A DNA stretch of 64,000 bases. Source: Staphylococcus microti (lineage in GTDB: Bacteria > Bacillota > Bacilli > Staphylococcales > Staphylococcaceae). The stretch is from contig NZ_JXWY01000005.1 in assembly GCF_000934465.1 (NCBI RefSeq), positions 36,196 through 100,195 on the forward strand, in the 5' to 3' direction. How positions within the stretch are numbered: position 1 is the stretch's first letter; every line of letters starts with the position of its first letter. A model generated the notes under the pieces. It did not search any database. It was not told the DNA's origin and was given only the letters and a program-made list of their open reading frames with translations. Shown in pieces: positions 9,438 through 19,192 of this stretch. The translations under genes and the position numbers were made by a program.

Positions 9438-10406
9438 TTAAAATAAAAAGTCTTCATCACGTAAAGCTTCAACGTTTAATGCAAGCGTATAGCCGTCACC
9501 TTTCACTGAGAAGAAGTCATGGTTTTTCGTTGTTGTATCCAATGCATTTTCAATAATTGGATTGAATCCACGCTCTTCAAAGTACGGTTCAAAACCTAAG
9601 TTAGATAATGCTTTATTTCCGTTATAACGGACATAGTTTAACACATCTTCTGCTAAGCCAATCGGTTCATACAAACTACGTGTATACGATTCTTCATTGG
9701 CGTATAGCTCTTCTAACAACTTGTACATTTCACGATCCGCACGTTGCTTTTCACTCTCTGACAATTCATTGCGCAAGCTTTGTGCGTCGAGTCCTGTAAA
9801 CACACCGTGAATCGACTCATCAAGTAAAATCTTACGGATAATTTCACCCGATGTTGTCATGCGTCCTTGTCCCGCTAAATATAACGGGTAGTAGAAACCA
9901 GAGTAGAATAAAAACGTCTCTAAGAACACACTTGAAACACGTGCCATATATTGATCGTAAATAGACGCTTCTGGCTTCCATAATTTATGATAGTTACCAA
10001 CAATTTTTTCAGATTTGAACTTCAAATGTGGCTCTTCTAACACCCATTTGTCTAGCAGTTCATTCGTCTCTTTTGATGGTAATAACGTCGTGAAAATATG
10101 CGAATAACTTTTCGCATGAATTTGTTCCATCATCCCCATAAAAGAATAAACCGCTTTTTTACGCAAATCTTTCGTGTGCATCATAATTAATGGCATACCG
10201 TCATCTGCTTGGTGTGTATCTAGACCTGTTAAACCCGCCAATGCCTTTTTAAATGCATCTTGTTCTGCTTCTGTTAATGTCTTCCAGCTCGCAATATCTT
10301 TTGAAACTTTAAATTCCGTTTCCACCCACATCTGTGAAATGTTTTGACGCCAAAACATATTCGTCATGTCTTCTTGTGTATTCCAATTTACAGCAATCAT
10401 TGACAT
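9438..10406 (-). CDS. nrdF: Class Ib ribonucleotide reductase beta subunit NrdF
   Basis: Radical-generating small subunit of the class Ib ribonucleotide reductase, 322 residues. It houses a dinuclear metal site (Mn or Fe) and the tyrosyl radical that starts catalysis in NrdE. Metal-ligand regions are visible in MEQIHAKSYSH and DESIHGVF. ATG 10406 follows GGAGATTTTTT; a second in-frame ATG at 10400 matches the S. aureus start better. Last gene of nrdIEF, separated from nrdE by about 300 bases, which is long for an operon spacer. Confidence 0.95.
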   Translation of the reverse strand: MSMIAVNWNTQEDMTNMFWRQNISQMWVETEFKVSKDIASWKTLTEAEQDAFKKALAGLTGLDTHQADDGMPLIMMHTKDLRKKAVYSFMGMMEQIHAKSYSHIFTTLLPSKETNELLDKWVLEEPHLKFKSEKIVGNYHKLWKPEASIYDQYMARVSSVFLETFLFYSGFYYPLYLAGQGRMTTSGEIIRKILLDESIHGVFTGLDAQSLRNELSESEKQRADREMYKLLEELYANEESYTRSLYEPIGLAEDVLNYVRYNGNKALSNLGFEPYFEERGFNPIIENALDTTTKNHDFFSVKGDGYTLALNVEALRDEDFLF

Positions 10407-10705
10407 AAAAAATCTCCTATCTATCGTTTTTCCAACACGCTTGTTATAAAAAGTAAAGCTGAGCTTATGCCCACGCTCACTTTCTACTTCAGCAATATTG
10501 ATAAAAATGTAAAAGTTTTTGGTTGCTTTTGACTTCTATCAACTATCGCGTTTCAGCTATTTCTTTTTAATATGAGGGCTGTTGAGCACCCTATTGTTAT
10601 CAACGTGTTATTGGTTGAGACATCATCTCTCGCTCTTGTCCCAACCGCAACGTCGTTTATGCTATGTCTCAATCGCTTCGTATCGTGTTGCTTTATGTTG
10701 CAGCC
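10407..10705 (-). other. Long untranslated spacer between nrdE and nrdF with hairpin
   Basis: No gene found in these 299 bases. On the minus strand a hairpin can form from TTGAGACAT (10615-10623) and ATGTCTCAA (10664-10672). A 13-base string CGTTTCAGCTATT (about 10551) also occurs near 15480. The spacer could be a decayed insertion or an RNA processing or stability element setting the NrdE:NrdF ratio; the sequence alone does not decide. Confidence 0.45.
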
Positions 10706-12811
10706 TTAAATCGCACAACTTGTACATTCTTCAACACTTAATAACTTGTTACGTGTGTAATACAATGACTTAAGGCCTTTATGGTGCGCATAAACATATA
10801 AGCGAGCCAATTCACGTGTTGAAATATCCGAGTTGACATATAAAATCGTCGAAATACCTTGGTCAATATGTGTCTGGATTGTCGCAATCAAATCAATTAA
10901 CTTCATTTGATCTGTATTGAACGCTGACTTGTAATACCACATTGTTTGTGGTGATAGGAACGGCATTGGGTAGAACGTCTCAGCGTTACCGTACGTACGG
11001 CGCTCGATTTGATCGACAATCGGCATGACAGAGCTTGTTGCATTTTGCACGTATGAAATACTTTGTGTTGGTGCAATCGCTAAACGATACGCATGATAAA
11101 GACCATACTGCTTAACGTCTGCCTCCAATGCACGCCAATCTTCTTGTGTCGGAATATGATGTGGCGCAAACAATGCTTTTACTTTGTCGTATTCTGGTAA
11201 GAAATCTTCTGTTGTATAACGTTCAAAGTAACGACCGCTCGCATAATCTGATAACTCAAAGCCTTTAAATGCTTCGCCACGTTCTTTCGCAATTTGCATT
11301 GAACGCTCGATTGAATAGTAGTTCATCATCATAAAGAACACATTCGCAAAGTCTTTCGCTTCTTCAGACTCATAGTTAATTTGATTTTTCGCTAAGTAGC
11401 CGTGTAAGTTCATCACACCCAGACCAACTGAATGTAACTCGCTATTGGCTTTACGAACACCTGGTGCGTTTTGAATATTCGCTTCATCACTAACAACTGT
11501 TAAAGCGTCCATACCTGTATGCACAGAATCTCTGAACTTGTCAGATTCCATTACATTCACAATGTTCAATGAACCTAAGTTACATGAAATGTCACGTTTG
11601 ATTTCATCTTCAATACCGTAGTCGTTAATAACAGACGTTTCTTGAAGTTGGAAAATCTCCGTACATAAGTTACTCATTTTAATTTGACCGATATTGCTAT
11701 TCGCATGTACACGGTTCGCATTATCTTTGAACATCAAATACGGATAACCCGATTGTAATTGCGTTTGTGCAATCATATTGAGCATTTCACGCGCATCTTT
11801 ACGTTTTTTCATAATGTTCGGGTTCTCAACAAGACGATCGTAATATTCTTCAATGTTAATATCGTCCAACGTCACACCATACTCTTGTTCTACAGTATGT
11901 GGCGCGAACATGTAGAAGTCTTTACCTTCCTTCGCTAAATCGAAAAACTTAGACGGTACAATCAAACCTGTTGAAATCGTTGATAGACGCAAATCTTCAT
12001 CTGCATTTACTTTTTTCGTATCTAAAAATTCTTCCACATCGTAATGGAAAATATTTAAATATACCGCACCCGCACCCGGACGTTGACCGAGTTGGTCTGC
12101 GTAACTAAAACCACCTTCAAGTGCTTTTGCAACAGGTAGCACACCTTTTGCAACACCTTTAATCCCTTTAATCGCTTCGCCACGTGCACGTAGTTTAGAA
12201 AGGTTGATCGCAACACCGCCACCAATTTTACTTAATTGTTTCGCCGTAGAATCAATAAAGTTGATAGAATTCAAGCTGTCATCAACTTCTAGTAGGAAAC
12301 ATGACACTAATTCGCCACGTCTCGCACGACCTGCATTTAAAAATGTCGGCGTCGCTGGTTGGTAACGTTGATCAATCATCGCTTGAATAAAGCGTTTTGC
12401 CAACGCAACGTCCCCTTTCGCTAAATAGAGTGATACGATGACAACGTGTTGATGGTAGTTCTCAAGATATTGTGATTTATCATTTGTCTTAAGGGCATAG
12501 TCTTTGTAAAACTTACTTGCTGACATATAGCTCGCAAAATGAAATGGCAATGTGTTCGCAAAGTCAATAATCTCTGTTAACTGTGCCTCTGTATAATCAT
12601 TGAATACATTATAGTAAAACTGATTGGCTACTAAAAAGTGAAGGCGGGCAAGTTCATTATCGAAATGGACTGTTTTGTCTTGAATCTCCTCCAAATAGAC
12701 ATTCAATGCTTCTTGGTCCTTCTCTAAATTAAAAAAGCCACTCTCGTTACGCTTCGTTACTTCATTATTTAACTCAATATGATTGTAGTGCTTCTCTTCC
12801 ATAGCTTTCAT
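10706..12811 (-). CDS. nrdE: Class Ib ribonucleotide reductase alpha subunit NrdE
   Basis: Catalytic large subunit, 701 residues, reducing ribonucleoside diphosphates to deoxy forms. The family landmarks are present: CNLGSLN, the finger region [10 protein letters not shown], the glycyl/cysteine active-site area and the C-terminal redox tail ending ECTSCAI with its CxxC. ATG 12811 gives [11 protein letters not shown], aligned with S. aureus NrdE; the codon before it is a TTG. AAGGTGG lies 9 bases upstream. The start overlaps the nrdI end by 38 bases, indicating translational coupling. Confidence 0.95.
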   Translation of the reverse strand: MKAMEEKHYNHIELNNEVTKRNESGFFNLEKDQEALNVYLEEIQDKTVHFDNELARLHFLVANQFYYNVFNDYTEAQLTEIIDFANTLPFHFASYMSASKFYKDYALKTNDKSQYLENYHQHVVIVSLYLAKGDVALAKRFIQAMIDQRYQPATPTFLNAGRARRGELVSCFLLEVDDSLNSINFIDSTAKQLSKIGGGVAINLSKLRARGEAIKGIKGVAKGVLPVAKALEGGFSYADQLGQRPGAGAVYLNIFHYDVEEFLDTKKVNADEDLRLSTISTGLIVPSKFFDLAKEGKDFYMFAPHTVEQEYGVTLDDINIEEYYDRLVENPNIMKKRKDAREMLNMIAQTQLQSGYPYLMFKDNANRVHANSNIGQIKMSNLCTEIFQLQETSVINDYGIEDEIKRDISCNLGSLNIVNVMESDKFRDSVHTGMDALTVVSDEANIQNAPGVRKANSELHSVGLGVMNLHGYLAKNQINYESEEAKDFANVFFMMMNYYSIERSMQIAKERGEAFKGFELSDYASGRYFERYTTEDFLPEYDKVKALFAPHHIPTQEDWRALEADVKQYGLYHAYRLAIAPTQSISYVQNATSSVMPIVDQIERRTYGNAETFYPMPFLSPQTMWYYKSAFNTDQMKLIDLIATIQTHIDQGISTILYVNSDISTRELARLYVYAHHKGLKSLYYTRNKLLSVEECTSCAI

Positions 12812-13172
12812 CAAAATTAACCACCTTCTCTTTAAACTCCAAAGTATCTTTCAAAGTGCCGTGCAATTCAAACTTCATGAGTAACGGAACGTCGTATGTT
12901 TGAGAAATCGTCACGCCTGCTTTCGCAAAGTTATTACCCCAATTGCGATTACCACTTGCTGCCACACCTTTCAAATTAGCATGATTGACTGCCAAAAAGT
13001 GTTCAACGGGTGCAGGGACTTCTCCAAAACCAATCGTTCCAGTCACTAAAATAAATGGTTCTGTCATTGTCTCAGAGGCATTTGCTTCTGTAATCTCATA
13101 TATATCTGTCAGTTCTGTTCGCTTAAGAAATCGTCTAACATTGCCTGTCAAAGAATAATAAACAATTTTCAT
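12774..13172 (-). CDS. nrdI: Flavodoxin-like protein NrdI
   Basis: Small flavoprotein (132 residues) that supplies oxidant for assembling the dimanganese-tyrosyl radical in NrdF. The FMN-binding loop near the start (SLTGNVRRF), the [10 protein letters not shown] loop and [11 protein letters not shown] are all visible. Two adjacent ATGs at 13175 and 13172 are possible; the second matches the S. aureus start MKI. AAGGCGG lies upstream. First gene of nrdIEF, under the NrdR operator at 13524-13571. Confidence 0.94.
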   Translation of the reverse strand: MKIVYYSLTGNVRRFLKRTELTDIYEITEANASETMTEPFILVTGTIGFGEVPAPVEHFLAVNHANLKGVAASGNRNWGNNFAKAGVTISQTYDVPLLMKFELHGTLKDTLEFKEKVVNFDESYGREALQSY

Positions 13173-13523
13173 CATAAATGACCGCCTTTCCCACGCCATC
13201 TCCTAACAGTGCGTTATGACTTGGACCTTTCGTACGCTATTGGAATCACTCTAGAGATTTTCAATCGTACATGGCTCGTATTGCCTATAATGATATAAAT
13301 GTATGTCCATGTCATAATCAGCCGATCCCTTAAATATACGACTCAAAAACACGAACATACATTTCTATTTTACGCAATTACTTCAAGCCAATAAGCGCTG
13401 ACATGTTTTGTATCAATGTCGAACGCATACCGAACGTTTATGTAACACATCATGTGCACATAAAAAAATCTCATATGTATACATGCGTACCATATCGTAC
13501 ATATCATATTCAACCCATACAAA
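13173..13523 (-). other. Long untranslated leader of nrdIEF
   Basis: About 350 bases between nrdI and the NrdR boxes with no convincing reading frame. If the promoter at 13575-13603 is used, the whole stretch is a 5' leader of about 395 bases. It contains small palindromes such as ATGTATACAT near 13475 but no structure I can assign to a known RNA family. Confidence 0.4.
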
Positions 13524-13571
13524 ACACAATATATAGTATGTTTTCTATCTGTTAAACACTACATTCTGTGC
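13524..13571. promoter_or_regulatory. NrdR operator (two boxes) for nrdIEF
   Basis: Two 16-bp boxes, ACACAATATATAGTAT (13524-13539) and ACACTACATTCTGTGC (13556-13571), resemble the NrdR consensus ACACWATATRTWGTGT. Their centres are 32 bp apart, three helical turns, which is the classic arrangement for cooperative NrdR binding. The upstream box covers the predicted transcription start, as expected for repression when dATP is high. Confidence 0.82.
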
Positions 13572-13574
13572 TTC

Positions 13575-13603
13575 ATTATACCTAAGATATTGTCCAAATA
13601 AAA
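13575..13603 (-). promoter_or_regulatory. Predicted promoter of nrdIEF
   Basis: On the minus strand a perfect TATAAT lies at 13580-13575, with a weak TTTTAT 17 bases upstream. The start would fall near 13568, inside an NrdR box. Confidence 0.55.
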
Positions 13604-13893
13604 GAGGAAAATATTGAAGTATTACATCTCAACAGAGCTAAAAGCAATGATATCAATATGTACAAGATTTGAGAAATTTATTTGAACAATTTTCGTGCTT
13701 TTTTGCTTGACTTTTTCAAACAGAATAAACAGAACGTGCGTTCGCATTTATTATACACCTTTCTACTTCAAAATCAATGTTCCTACTGTACCATCATCAC
13801 AACGATAAAATCAAAAATTTGAAATGTAGCACATCCATTGCTTTTGTGCTACGATAGATACGTTGAAAATTTAGTTAATGTAGAGGCGATTGC
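13604..13893. other. Intergenic region upstream of EamA gene
   Basis: No gene seen. A perfect 8-bp inverted repeat, GTAGCACA (13826-13833) and TGTGCTAC (13845-13852), lies 40 bases before the EamA start. It could be an operator or an RNA hairpin. It is not a terminator because no T run follows. No preQ1 aptamer is present here. Confidence 0.45.
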
Positions 13894-14778
13894 ATGAATT
13901 CTAAAATGAAAGGCATTATCGCTATTTTAATTTCTGCTATTGGTTTTAGCTTTATGGCAGTTTTTTTTCGTCTTGCTGGCGATTTACCTGTCTTCCAAAA
14001 ATCTTTAGCACGAAACTTCGTGGCGATGTTTATCCCCTTGTTTTTCATCTTAAAATATAAACAACCCTTTTTTGGCAAGTTAAGCAGTCAACCTTTGTTG
14101 GTGACACGGTCAATGCTCGGCTTAACAGGTGTGCTACTCAACATCTATGCCATTGATCATATGGTATTAAGTGACGCTGACATTTTAATGAAGCTCAACC
14201 CATTTTGGACGATATTACTCAGCCTAATCATTTTAAAAGAGTATATTGAACGCTATCAATTGATTGCCATGGTCGTTGCGATTATCGGTATGTTTTTCGT
14301 CGTTCAACCCGAGTTTTCATCTGATGTAACACCTGCCGTCATGGGGCTACTGTCAGGCATCTTTGCCGCTGGCGCTTATACCGCGGTACGTGCGTTAAGT
14401 ACACGAGAAGCACCTTACACGATTGTATTTTACTTTTCATTCTTCTCCGTTGTTGCACTTTTACCGTTCGTTGCGTTCACATATGAGCCTATGACAACGT
14501 TGCAAATAACGTATTTAATTTTTGCAGGGTTATCCGCAGCAGTCGGACAAATCGGTGTAACCGTCGCATATAGTTATGCACCTGCGAAGGATATTTCTAT
14601 TTTTACGTATGCGTCAATTCTATTCACTGCACTTATCGGCTTTGTGCTCTTTGGTGAATCACCTGACTTCTATGCCATTATCGGCTACGTCATTATACTT
14701 ACTGCGAGCTATTATATGTTCGAGGTGGCACGTCGTTCAGCCTCACCGAAACACCGCAAACAACAATCAAACACATAA
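13894..14778 (+). CDS. EamA/DMT-family transporter
   Basis: Membrane protein of 294 residues with about ten transmembrane helices in two EamA halves, the drug/metabolite transporter fold. Substrate unknown. It ends 21 bases before queF, with the queF ribosome site AAAAAAGGAGG in the gap, so the two genes probably share a transcript. That neighbour suggests, but does not show, a link with queuosine precursors. Start ATG follows GAGGCGATTGC. Confidence 0.8.
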   Translation: MNSKMKGIIAILISAIGFSFMAVFFRLAGDLPVFQKSLARNFVAMFIPLFFILKYKQPFFGKLSSQPLLVTRSMLGLTGVLLNIYAIDHMVLSDADILMKLNPFWTILLSLIILKEYIERYQLIAMVVAIIGMFFVVQPEFSSDVTPAVMGLLSGIFAAGAYTAVRALSTREAPYTIVFYFSFFSVVALLPFVAFTYEPMTTLQITYLIFAGLSAAVGQIGVTVAYSYAPAKDISIFTYASILFTALIGFVLFGESPDFYAIIGYVIILTASYYMFEVARRSASPKHRKQQSNT

Positions 14779-14799
14779 CTTAAAAAAGGAGGTCTTGTC

Positions 14800-15300
14800 A
14801 TGTCTGAAGGACGTTCAAAAGAAGACTTACAAGATATTACATTACTTGGTAACCAAAATAACACTTATAACTTTGATTATCGCCCAGATGTTTTAGAGAG
14901 CTTTGATAATAAGCATCAAGGACGTGATTACTTTGTGAAATTTAACTGTCCAGAGTTCACATCGTTATGTCCTATTACGGGACAACCGGACTTTGCAACG
15001 ATTTATATTTCATATATTCCTAATGTGAAGATGGTCGAATCAAAATCATTAAAGCTTTACTTGTTTAGTTTCCGTAACCACGGGGATTTCCATGAAGATT
15101 GCATGAATATTATTATGAACGATCTTATCGAATTGATGGATCCACATTATATTGAAGTTTGGGGTAAATTCACGCCACGTGGCGGCATCTCTATTGATCC
15201 ATACACGAACTATGGACGCCCGAATAGTAAGTATGAAAAAATGGCGGAATATCGTATGATGAACCATGATCTCTATCCTGAAAACATTGATAACCGCTAA
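14800..15300 (+). CDS. queF: NADPH-dependent preQ0 reductase QueF
   Basis: Reduces the nitrile of 7-cyano-7-deazaguanine (preQ0) to the amine preQ1, a step of tRNA queuosine synthesis. Short unimodular type, 166 residues. The thioimide-forming Cys is C57 in [13 protein letters not shown] with Asp64 nearby, and the QueF substrate motif [15 protein letters not shown] follows. The preceding enzymes QueC, QueD and QueE are encoded at 36545-38358 under a preQ1 riboswitch; no such riboswitch is seen here. Confidence 0.94.
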   Translation: MSEGRSKEDLQDITLLGNQNNTYNFDYRPDVLESFDNKHQGRDYFVKFNCPEFTSLCPITGQPDFATIYISYIPNVKMVESKSLKLYLFSFRNHGDFHEDCMNIIMNDLIELMDPHYIEVWGKFTPRGGISIDPYTNYGRPNSKYEKMAEYRMMNHDLYPENIDNR

Positions 15301-15393
15301 AAAGGCTGTCTATCTACTGTGATGGGGAGATAATTAAAAGTATCTAGTTTTATGATCATTTCATATATGTAGGAGAAATAGCTGGTTATGTCT

Positions 15394-15427
15394 AAGCGTA
15401 CAATCTTGATGGGTTGTGCGCTTTTTT
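15394..15427 (+). terminator. Terminator downstream of queF
   Basis: Stem AAGCGTACAA / TTGTGCGCTT (one G-U pair) followed by a T run. Confidence 0.75.
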
Positions 15428-15549
15428 AGTACCATCGTTTCTTTCATAACTCTAAATACATGCCGTAACAGAATAGGTCGTTTCAGCTATTACTTAACGT
15501 TTAAGTAGCATAACACGTTAAGCTGTCCTATACAGGAGGTTGATACACC

Positions 15550-15678
15550 TTAAAAATCAACAATAAAATTATTAACATTTCGATAGCCATACGATATGCG
15601 TTTAATTAACTTGACTTTATTGTCGATTCCTTCAATACCACCATTATTGAAATGTGAGTTAATAAAAATAACACCGTA
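15550..15678 (-). pseudogene. Relic of ISL3-family transposase C terminus
   Basis: Translation of the minus strand gives a 42-residue fragment containing FNNGGIEGIDNKVKLIKR and ISYGYRNVNNF before a stop at 15550-15552. This is the conserved end of ISL3-type transposases (SNG.EG.NNKIK.IKR..GYRN). Upstream the frame hits a stop, so the rest of the gene is gone. No terminal repeats remain obvious. Confidence 0.75.
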
Positions 15679-15689
15679 TCATCATAAAC

Positions 15690-15736
15690 AAATATCCTGC
15701 TCGTGTGGTATGTCATCACTTACGAGTGGGATATTT
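15690..15736. repeat. 15-bp inverted repeat between IS relic and peptide transporter
   Basis: AAATATCCTGCTCGT (15690-15704) pairs with ACGAGTGGGATATTT (15722-15736), 13 of 15 positions. Possible terminator or remnant end of the decayed insertion sequence. Confidence 0.5.
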
Positions 15737-15766
15737 TGATAAGTCGTAATGCTTATTCAAAAAATA

Positions 15767-15803
15767 AGTCATTTGTATATAAATCGTCACAAATGACTAT
15801 AAT
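15767..15803 (+). promoter_or_regulatory. Predicted promoter with overlapping inverted repeat, upstream of dtpT
   Basis: A perfect TATAAT at 15798-15803 has TTGTAT 19 bases upstream (15773-15778). A perfect 10-bp inverted repeat, AGTCATTTGT (15767-15776) and ACAAATGACT (15789-15798), covers the same stretch and could bind a repressor. The leader to the ATG is about 75 bases. Confidence 0.5.
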
Positions 15804-15882
15804 ATTTTTCAGAATTTTCTTGTTTAAAATGATTATTAGGTATAAAATGGGAGTAATTCTCGCCAAAGGAAGGGGCAGTATT

Positions 15883-17394
15883 ATGAGCAAACATTACACA
15901 AGAGAAGAAATCCTCAACAGTACACCTCGTACTGGATTCTTCGGGCATCCAAAAGGTCTAAGCACCCTGTTCTTTACAGAGTTTTGGGAGAGATTTAGTT
16001 ACTATGGTATGAAGGCCATTTTAGCTTATTACATTTATTACTCTGTAGCAAAAGGTGGCTTTGGCATTGATCAAGGCGTCGCACTTCAAATCGTCTCTAT
16101 GTATGGTGCGTTAATCTACATGAGTGGTGTGATTGGTGGTTGGATTGCCGACCGTCTGATCGGTACACGACACGCACTATTCTACGGTGGTATTTTAATT
16201 ATGATTGGGCATATATTATTATCACTGCCGAACAACTTTATTCTTTTATTAGTCGCGTTATTCTTTTTAATTATCGGTACAGGATTACTTAAACCGAACA
16301 TTTCATCAACAGTTGGTTTACTGTACGATAAAAATGACCCACGTATGGATTCAGCATTTACAATTTTCTACATGTCTATCAACCTTGGTAGCTTAATTTC
16401 ACCACTTATTATCGGTTGGACACAAGTAAATGTTGGCTTCCACGCCGGATTCGCAATCGCAGCTGTTGGTATGTTCTTTGGTTTAGTTACATATTTTGCA
16501 ACAAACAAGAAATACTTAGGTTTAGCAGGATTAGAAGTACCTGACCCATTATCAGCAGAAGAACGCTCTAAATTTATTAAGATCACATCTATTGTTATCG
16601 CAATTGTTGTCCTTGTTGTTATCGGGCTTTATTTCATTGGACAACTTACGATCGCAAACTTTGCAAACTTTGTAACACTCTTAGGTATTGGTTTACCATT
16701 ATTTTATTTCATCAAAATGCTTACAAGTAAGAAAACAGCGGATCACGAACGTAAACGTGTTTATGCGTACATCCCGCTATTCATTGCATCTGTCGCATTC
16801 TGGATGATTCAAGAACAAGGTTCAACAGTATTGGCACAATTTGCTGATACAAAAACACAGTTAGACTTGGCAAAAGCAACAGGTGGTTTAATCGATTTCC
16901 ATATTCCACCGGCTTGGTTCCAATCATTGAACCCACTGTTCATCGTTATCTTAGCACCTGTTTTCTCAATATTATGGGTCAAACTCGGTCGCTTTAATCC
17001 ACCTACTGTTATGAAATTTGCTATCGGTGTATTACTTGCCGGTATTTCATATTTAATTATGGTTGTACCATTGTCAGGTGGCGCAGAGTTAATTAACCCA
17101 TTCTGGTTAGTGGCAAGTTTCTTACTCGTTACATTAGGAGAACTTTGCTTATCACCAATCGGTTTGTCAACAACAACAAAATTGGCACCAGAAGCATTTA
17201 CCGCTCAAATGATGAGTGTATGGTTCTTGTCTAACGCAATGGCACAAGGTATCAACGCGCAAATGGTAACAATCTATACAGCGATTAGTGCAAACCAATA
17301 CTTCCTATATTCAGGTGGTATTGCCATTCTTATCGGTGTGTTATTAACGATTGCAACACCATTCCTTAAAAACTTAATGCAAGGTGTTAAATAA
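15883..17394 (+). CDS. dtpT: POT-family di/tripeptide proton symporter
   Basis: Proton-driven importer of di- and tripeptides, 503 residues, with about 14 membrane segments. The POT signature is seen near the start (FFTEFWERFSYYGMKAIL, with the ExxERFxYY proton motif), followed by GGWIADRLIGTR and the PTR2 pattern FTIFYMSINLGS. ATG 15883 (MSKHYTREEI) is preceded by AAGGAAGGGG; the open frame back to 15703 is untranslated leader. It has its own promoter and terminator. Confidence 0.9.
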   Translation: MSKHYTREEILNSTPRTGFFGHPKGLSTLFFTEFWERFSYYGMKAILAYYIYYSVAKGGFGIDQGVALQIVSMYGALIYMSGVIGGWIADRLIGTRHALFYGGILIMIGHILLSLPNNFILLLVALFFLIIGTGLLKPNISSTVGLLYDKNDPRMDSAFTIFYMSINLGSLISPLIIGWTQVNVGFHAGFAIAAVGMFFGLVTYFATNKKYLGLAGLEVPDPLSAEERSKFIKITSIVIAIVVLVVIGLYFIGQLTIANFANFVTLLGIGLPLFYFIKMLTSKKTADHERKRVYAYIPLFIASVAFWMIQEQGSTVLAQFADTKTQLDLAKATGGLIDFHIPPAWFQSLNPLFIVILAPVFSILWVKLGRFNPPTVMKFAIGVLLAGISYLIMVVPLSGGAELINPFWLVASFLLVTLGELCLSPIGLSTTTKLAPEAFTAQMMSVWFLSNAMAQGINAQMVTIYTAISANQYFLYSGGIAILIGVLLTIATPFLKNLMQGVK

Positions 17395-17404
17395 CATCGA
17401 TCAA

Positions 17405-17453
17405 CAAAAACAGACACTTTCCTAGATGGACTAGAGAAAGTGCCTGTTTTTTT
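17405..17453. terminator. Bidirectional terminator dtpT / nucleotidase
   Basis: AAACAGACACTTTC pairs with GAAAGTGCCTGTTT, followed by a T run, between convergent genes. Confidence 0.88.
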
Positions 17454-17458
17454 ATACA

Positions 17459-17986
17459 TTATTTTAGAAAATACGCTTCAACTTCACGCCAATCATTCAG
17501 ACGTTCAAATTCTGTATTTCCGTGATTATGCGGTGCACTGAACATTAAAGACTTCCCTTTAAAAATGCGTAATTGTTTAGGATTATCATCTATTAAATAA
17601 TCAGTCGCTGCAATGTTTTTACGCCCACAAAATACAAAGTGCTGTGGATCTAAAAACGGAAAATATTTACGTAACCATTCGTATTTGTCATGAAACGAAG
17701 ATGGCACATCCATTGCTGCTGTAACAATATAAACATCATAGTGTTCTGTCAGCTTTTCAACAACTTCTTGTGCGTCTTTAATGACTGGCAAACGGCCAAA
17801 GAAGCCATCTGATGCTAAGATATCACGGATGACTGGTTTGTGTTCAGGCATAATATCGTATACCTTTTTACCAGTAATCTCTTCAATTGTGATACCAAGC
17901 TGCGTACGACGGTTAAACTCTTCTAAAATCGCCCCCATCGTATCAGCTAAAACTTCATCCATATCAATTCCGATTGATTCTCTCAT
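17459..17986 (-). CDS. 5'(3')-deoxyribonucleotidase, HAD family
   Basis: HAD-superfamily phosphatase of the NT5C type, 175 residues, predicted to dephosphorylate deoxyribonucleotides. The nucleophile motif is [11 protein letters not shown] (Asp8 and Asp10), motif II Thr/Ser lies in VYIVTAAMD, and motif III acidic residues in [11 protein letters not shown]. Ribosome site AAGGAGCGATAAC precedes the ATG. It follows hisC in the same direction after about 120 bases. Confidence 0.85.
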   Translation of the reverse strand: MRESIGIDMDEVLADTMGAILEEFNRRTQLGITIEEITGKKVYDIMPEHKPVIRDILASDGFFGRLPVIKDAQEVVEKLTEHYDVYIVTAAMDVPSSFHDKYEWLRKYFPFLDPQHFVFCGRKNIAATDYLIDDNPKQLRIFKGKSLMFSAPHNHGNTEFERLNDWREVEAYFLK

Positions 17987-18058
17987 GTTATCGCTCCTTG
18001 TGACTGTCCTTGACTTTATTATAGCAAATCGTTGATGTAACGTCTTTTCACACAGACT

Positions 18059-19108
18059 TTAAAATTGAGCGAGTACTTGGCGAATCACTTCATTTTGTTC
18101 TGGGAAACCGAACGTAATGCGGACGCCATTTGGAAAAGCACGTGCAATAATGCCGGCTTTCAACAATGCTTCATCTAACTCCGCAACGCGATCTGTTTCA
18201 ACGAAGACAAAGTTTGTTTGCGTTGGATACAGTTTAAGCGATGTCTCTACATCTGCAAACTTGTCACGTTCCTGTTTGTTCACTGATACAGTTTGTTTCA
18301 AATAATCTTGATCTTGAAAAGCGGCTAATGCAGCTTGTTCAGATAAACGTGTTGTATTAAACGGTGGACGAATCACATTGAGTTGTTCCGCTAATGGTGT
18401 TGGTGCGATGATATAACCAATACGTAATCCTGCAAGACCGTATGCTTTTGAAAACGTACGTAACATCGCAATATTGTCATATTTTTTCATGAGTTCTAAT
18501 GTATCCGGATAATCATCCGCTGTCACATACTCTACATATGCTTCATCAAATAAAATCGTGACGTTACTTGGGATTTTTTGAATAAATGCTTCAATCGCTT
18601 CTTCGTTATGATACGTACCAGTCGGATTATTTGGGTTACAAATCCAAACGAGTGCTGTGTCTTCATCAACTGCTTCAGCAATCGCATCTAAGTCATAAGC
18701 ACCTTCTTGTAATGGCACTTGAACGATATTTGCATCTTCAACAACAGCGTTATGAAAGTATTGACCAAAAGTGCCTGCACTCGTTACAACCTTATCTCCT
18801 GAACGAATAACAGTACGTGAAATAATGACAATCATTTCGTCTAACCCCGCACCAAATACAACTTGTTCAGGGGCAACACCATAATGTTTGGCAATTGCTT
18901 CCTGTAATAATGGTGCATTCGGTTCAGGGTACAAAAATAAATCATCAACATGGGCTTTGATTGCTTCTTTTGCTTTCGGTGAAGGACCATAGACATTTTC
19001 ATTGGAAGCAAGTTTATGTAATTCGCCGGTAATACCCAACTTTTTCTTCAATGCTTCTGGTGATAAGCCAGGTGTGTATGCACGTAACTGTGCGATTTGT
19101 GACTTCAT
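18059..19108 (-). CDS. hisC: Histidinol-phosphate aminotransferase HisC
   Basis: PLP-dependent aminotransferase of 349 residues, converting imidazole-acetol phosphate to histidinol phosphate; similar enzymes also act on aromatic amino acids. The PLP lysine is in RTFSKAYGLAGLRIGY and the phosphate-binding Arg region is near the C terminus (NGVRITFGFP). ATG 19108 (MKSQIAQLRAY) has GGAGG at 8 bases; the alternative ATG at 19123 overlaps that ribosome site, so it is rejected. No other his genes are nearby. Confidence 0.9.
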   Translation of the reverse strand: MKSQIAQLRAYTPGLSPEALKKKLGITGELHKLASNENVYGPSPKAKEAIKAHVDDLFLYPEPNAPLLQEAIAKHYGVAPEQVVFGAGLDEMIVIISRTVIRSGDKVVTSAGTFGQYFHNAVVEDANIVQVPLQEGAYDLDAIAEAVDEDTALVWICNPNNPTGTYHNEEAIEAFIQKIPSNVTILFDEAYVEYVTADDYPDTLELMKKYDNIAMLRTFSKAYGLAGLRIGYIIAPTPLAEQLNVIRPPFNTTRLSEQAALAAFQDQDYLKQTVSVNKQERDKFADVETSLKLYPTQTNFVFVETDRVAELDEALLKAGIIARAFPNGVRITFGFPEQNEVIRQVLAQF

Positions 19109-19192
19109 AAATACGACCTCCATTTAATTCTGAAAATTTAAAATATGTTAATAATTATAACGATAGAATTTGAAAATAGCTAGTGTTGTAGT

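Noticed and set aside
13441-13500. Additional NrdR box around GTACCATATCGTAC
   Set aside because: Centre is 38 bp from the nearest box, out of helical phase, and lacks the ACAC/GTGT ends.
15354-15429. Thirteen-codon frame overlapping the queF terminator
   Set aside because: It ends inside the terminator hairpin and has no other support.
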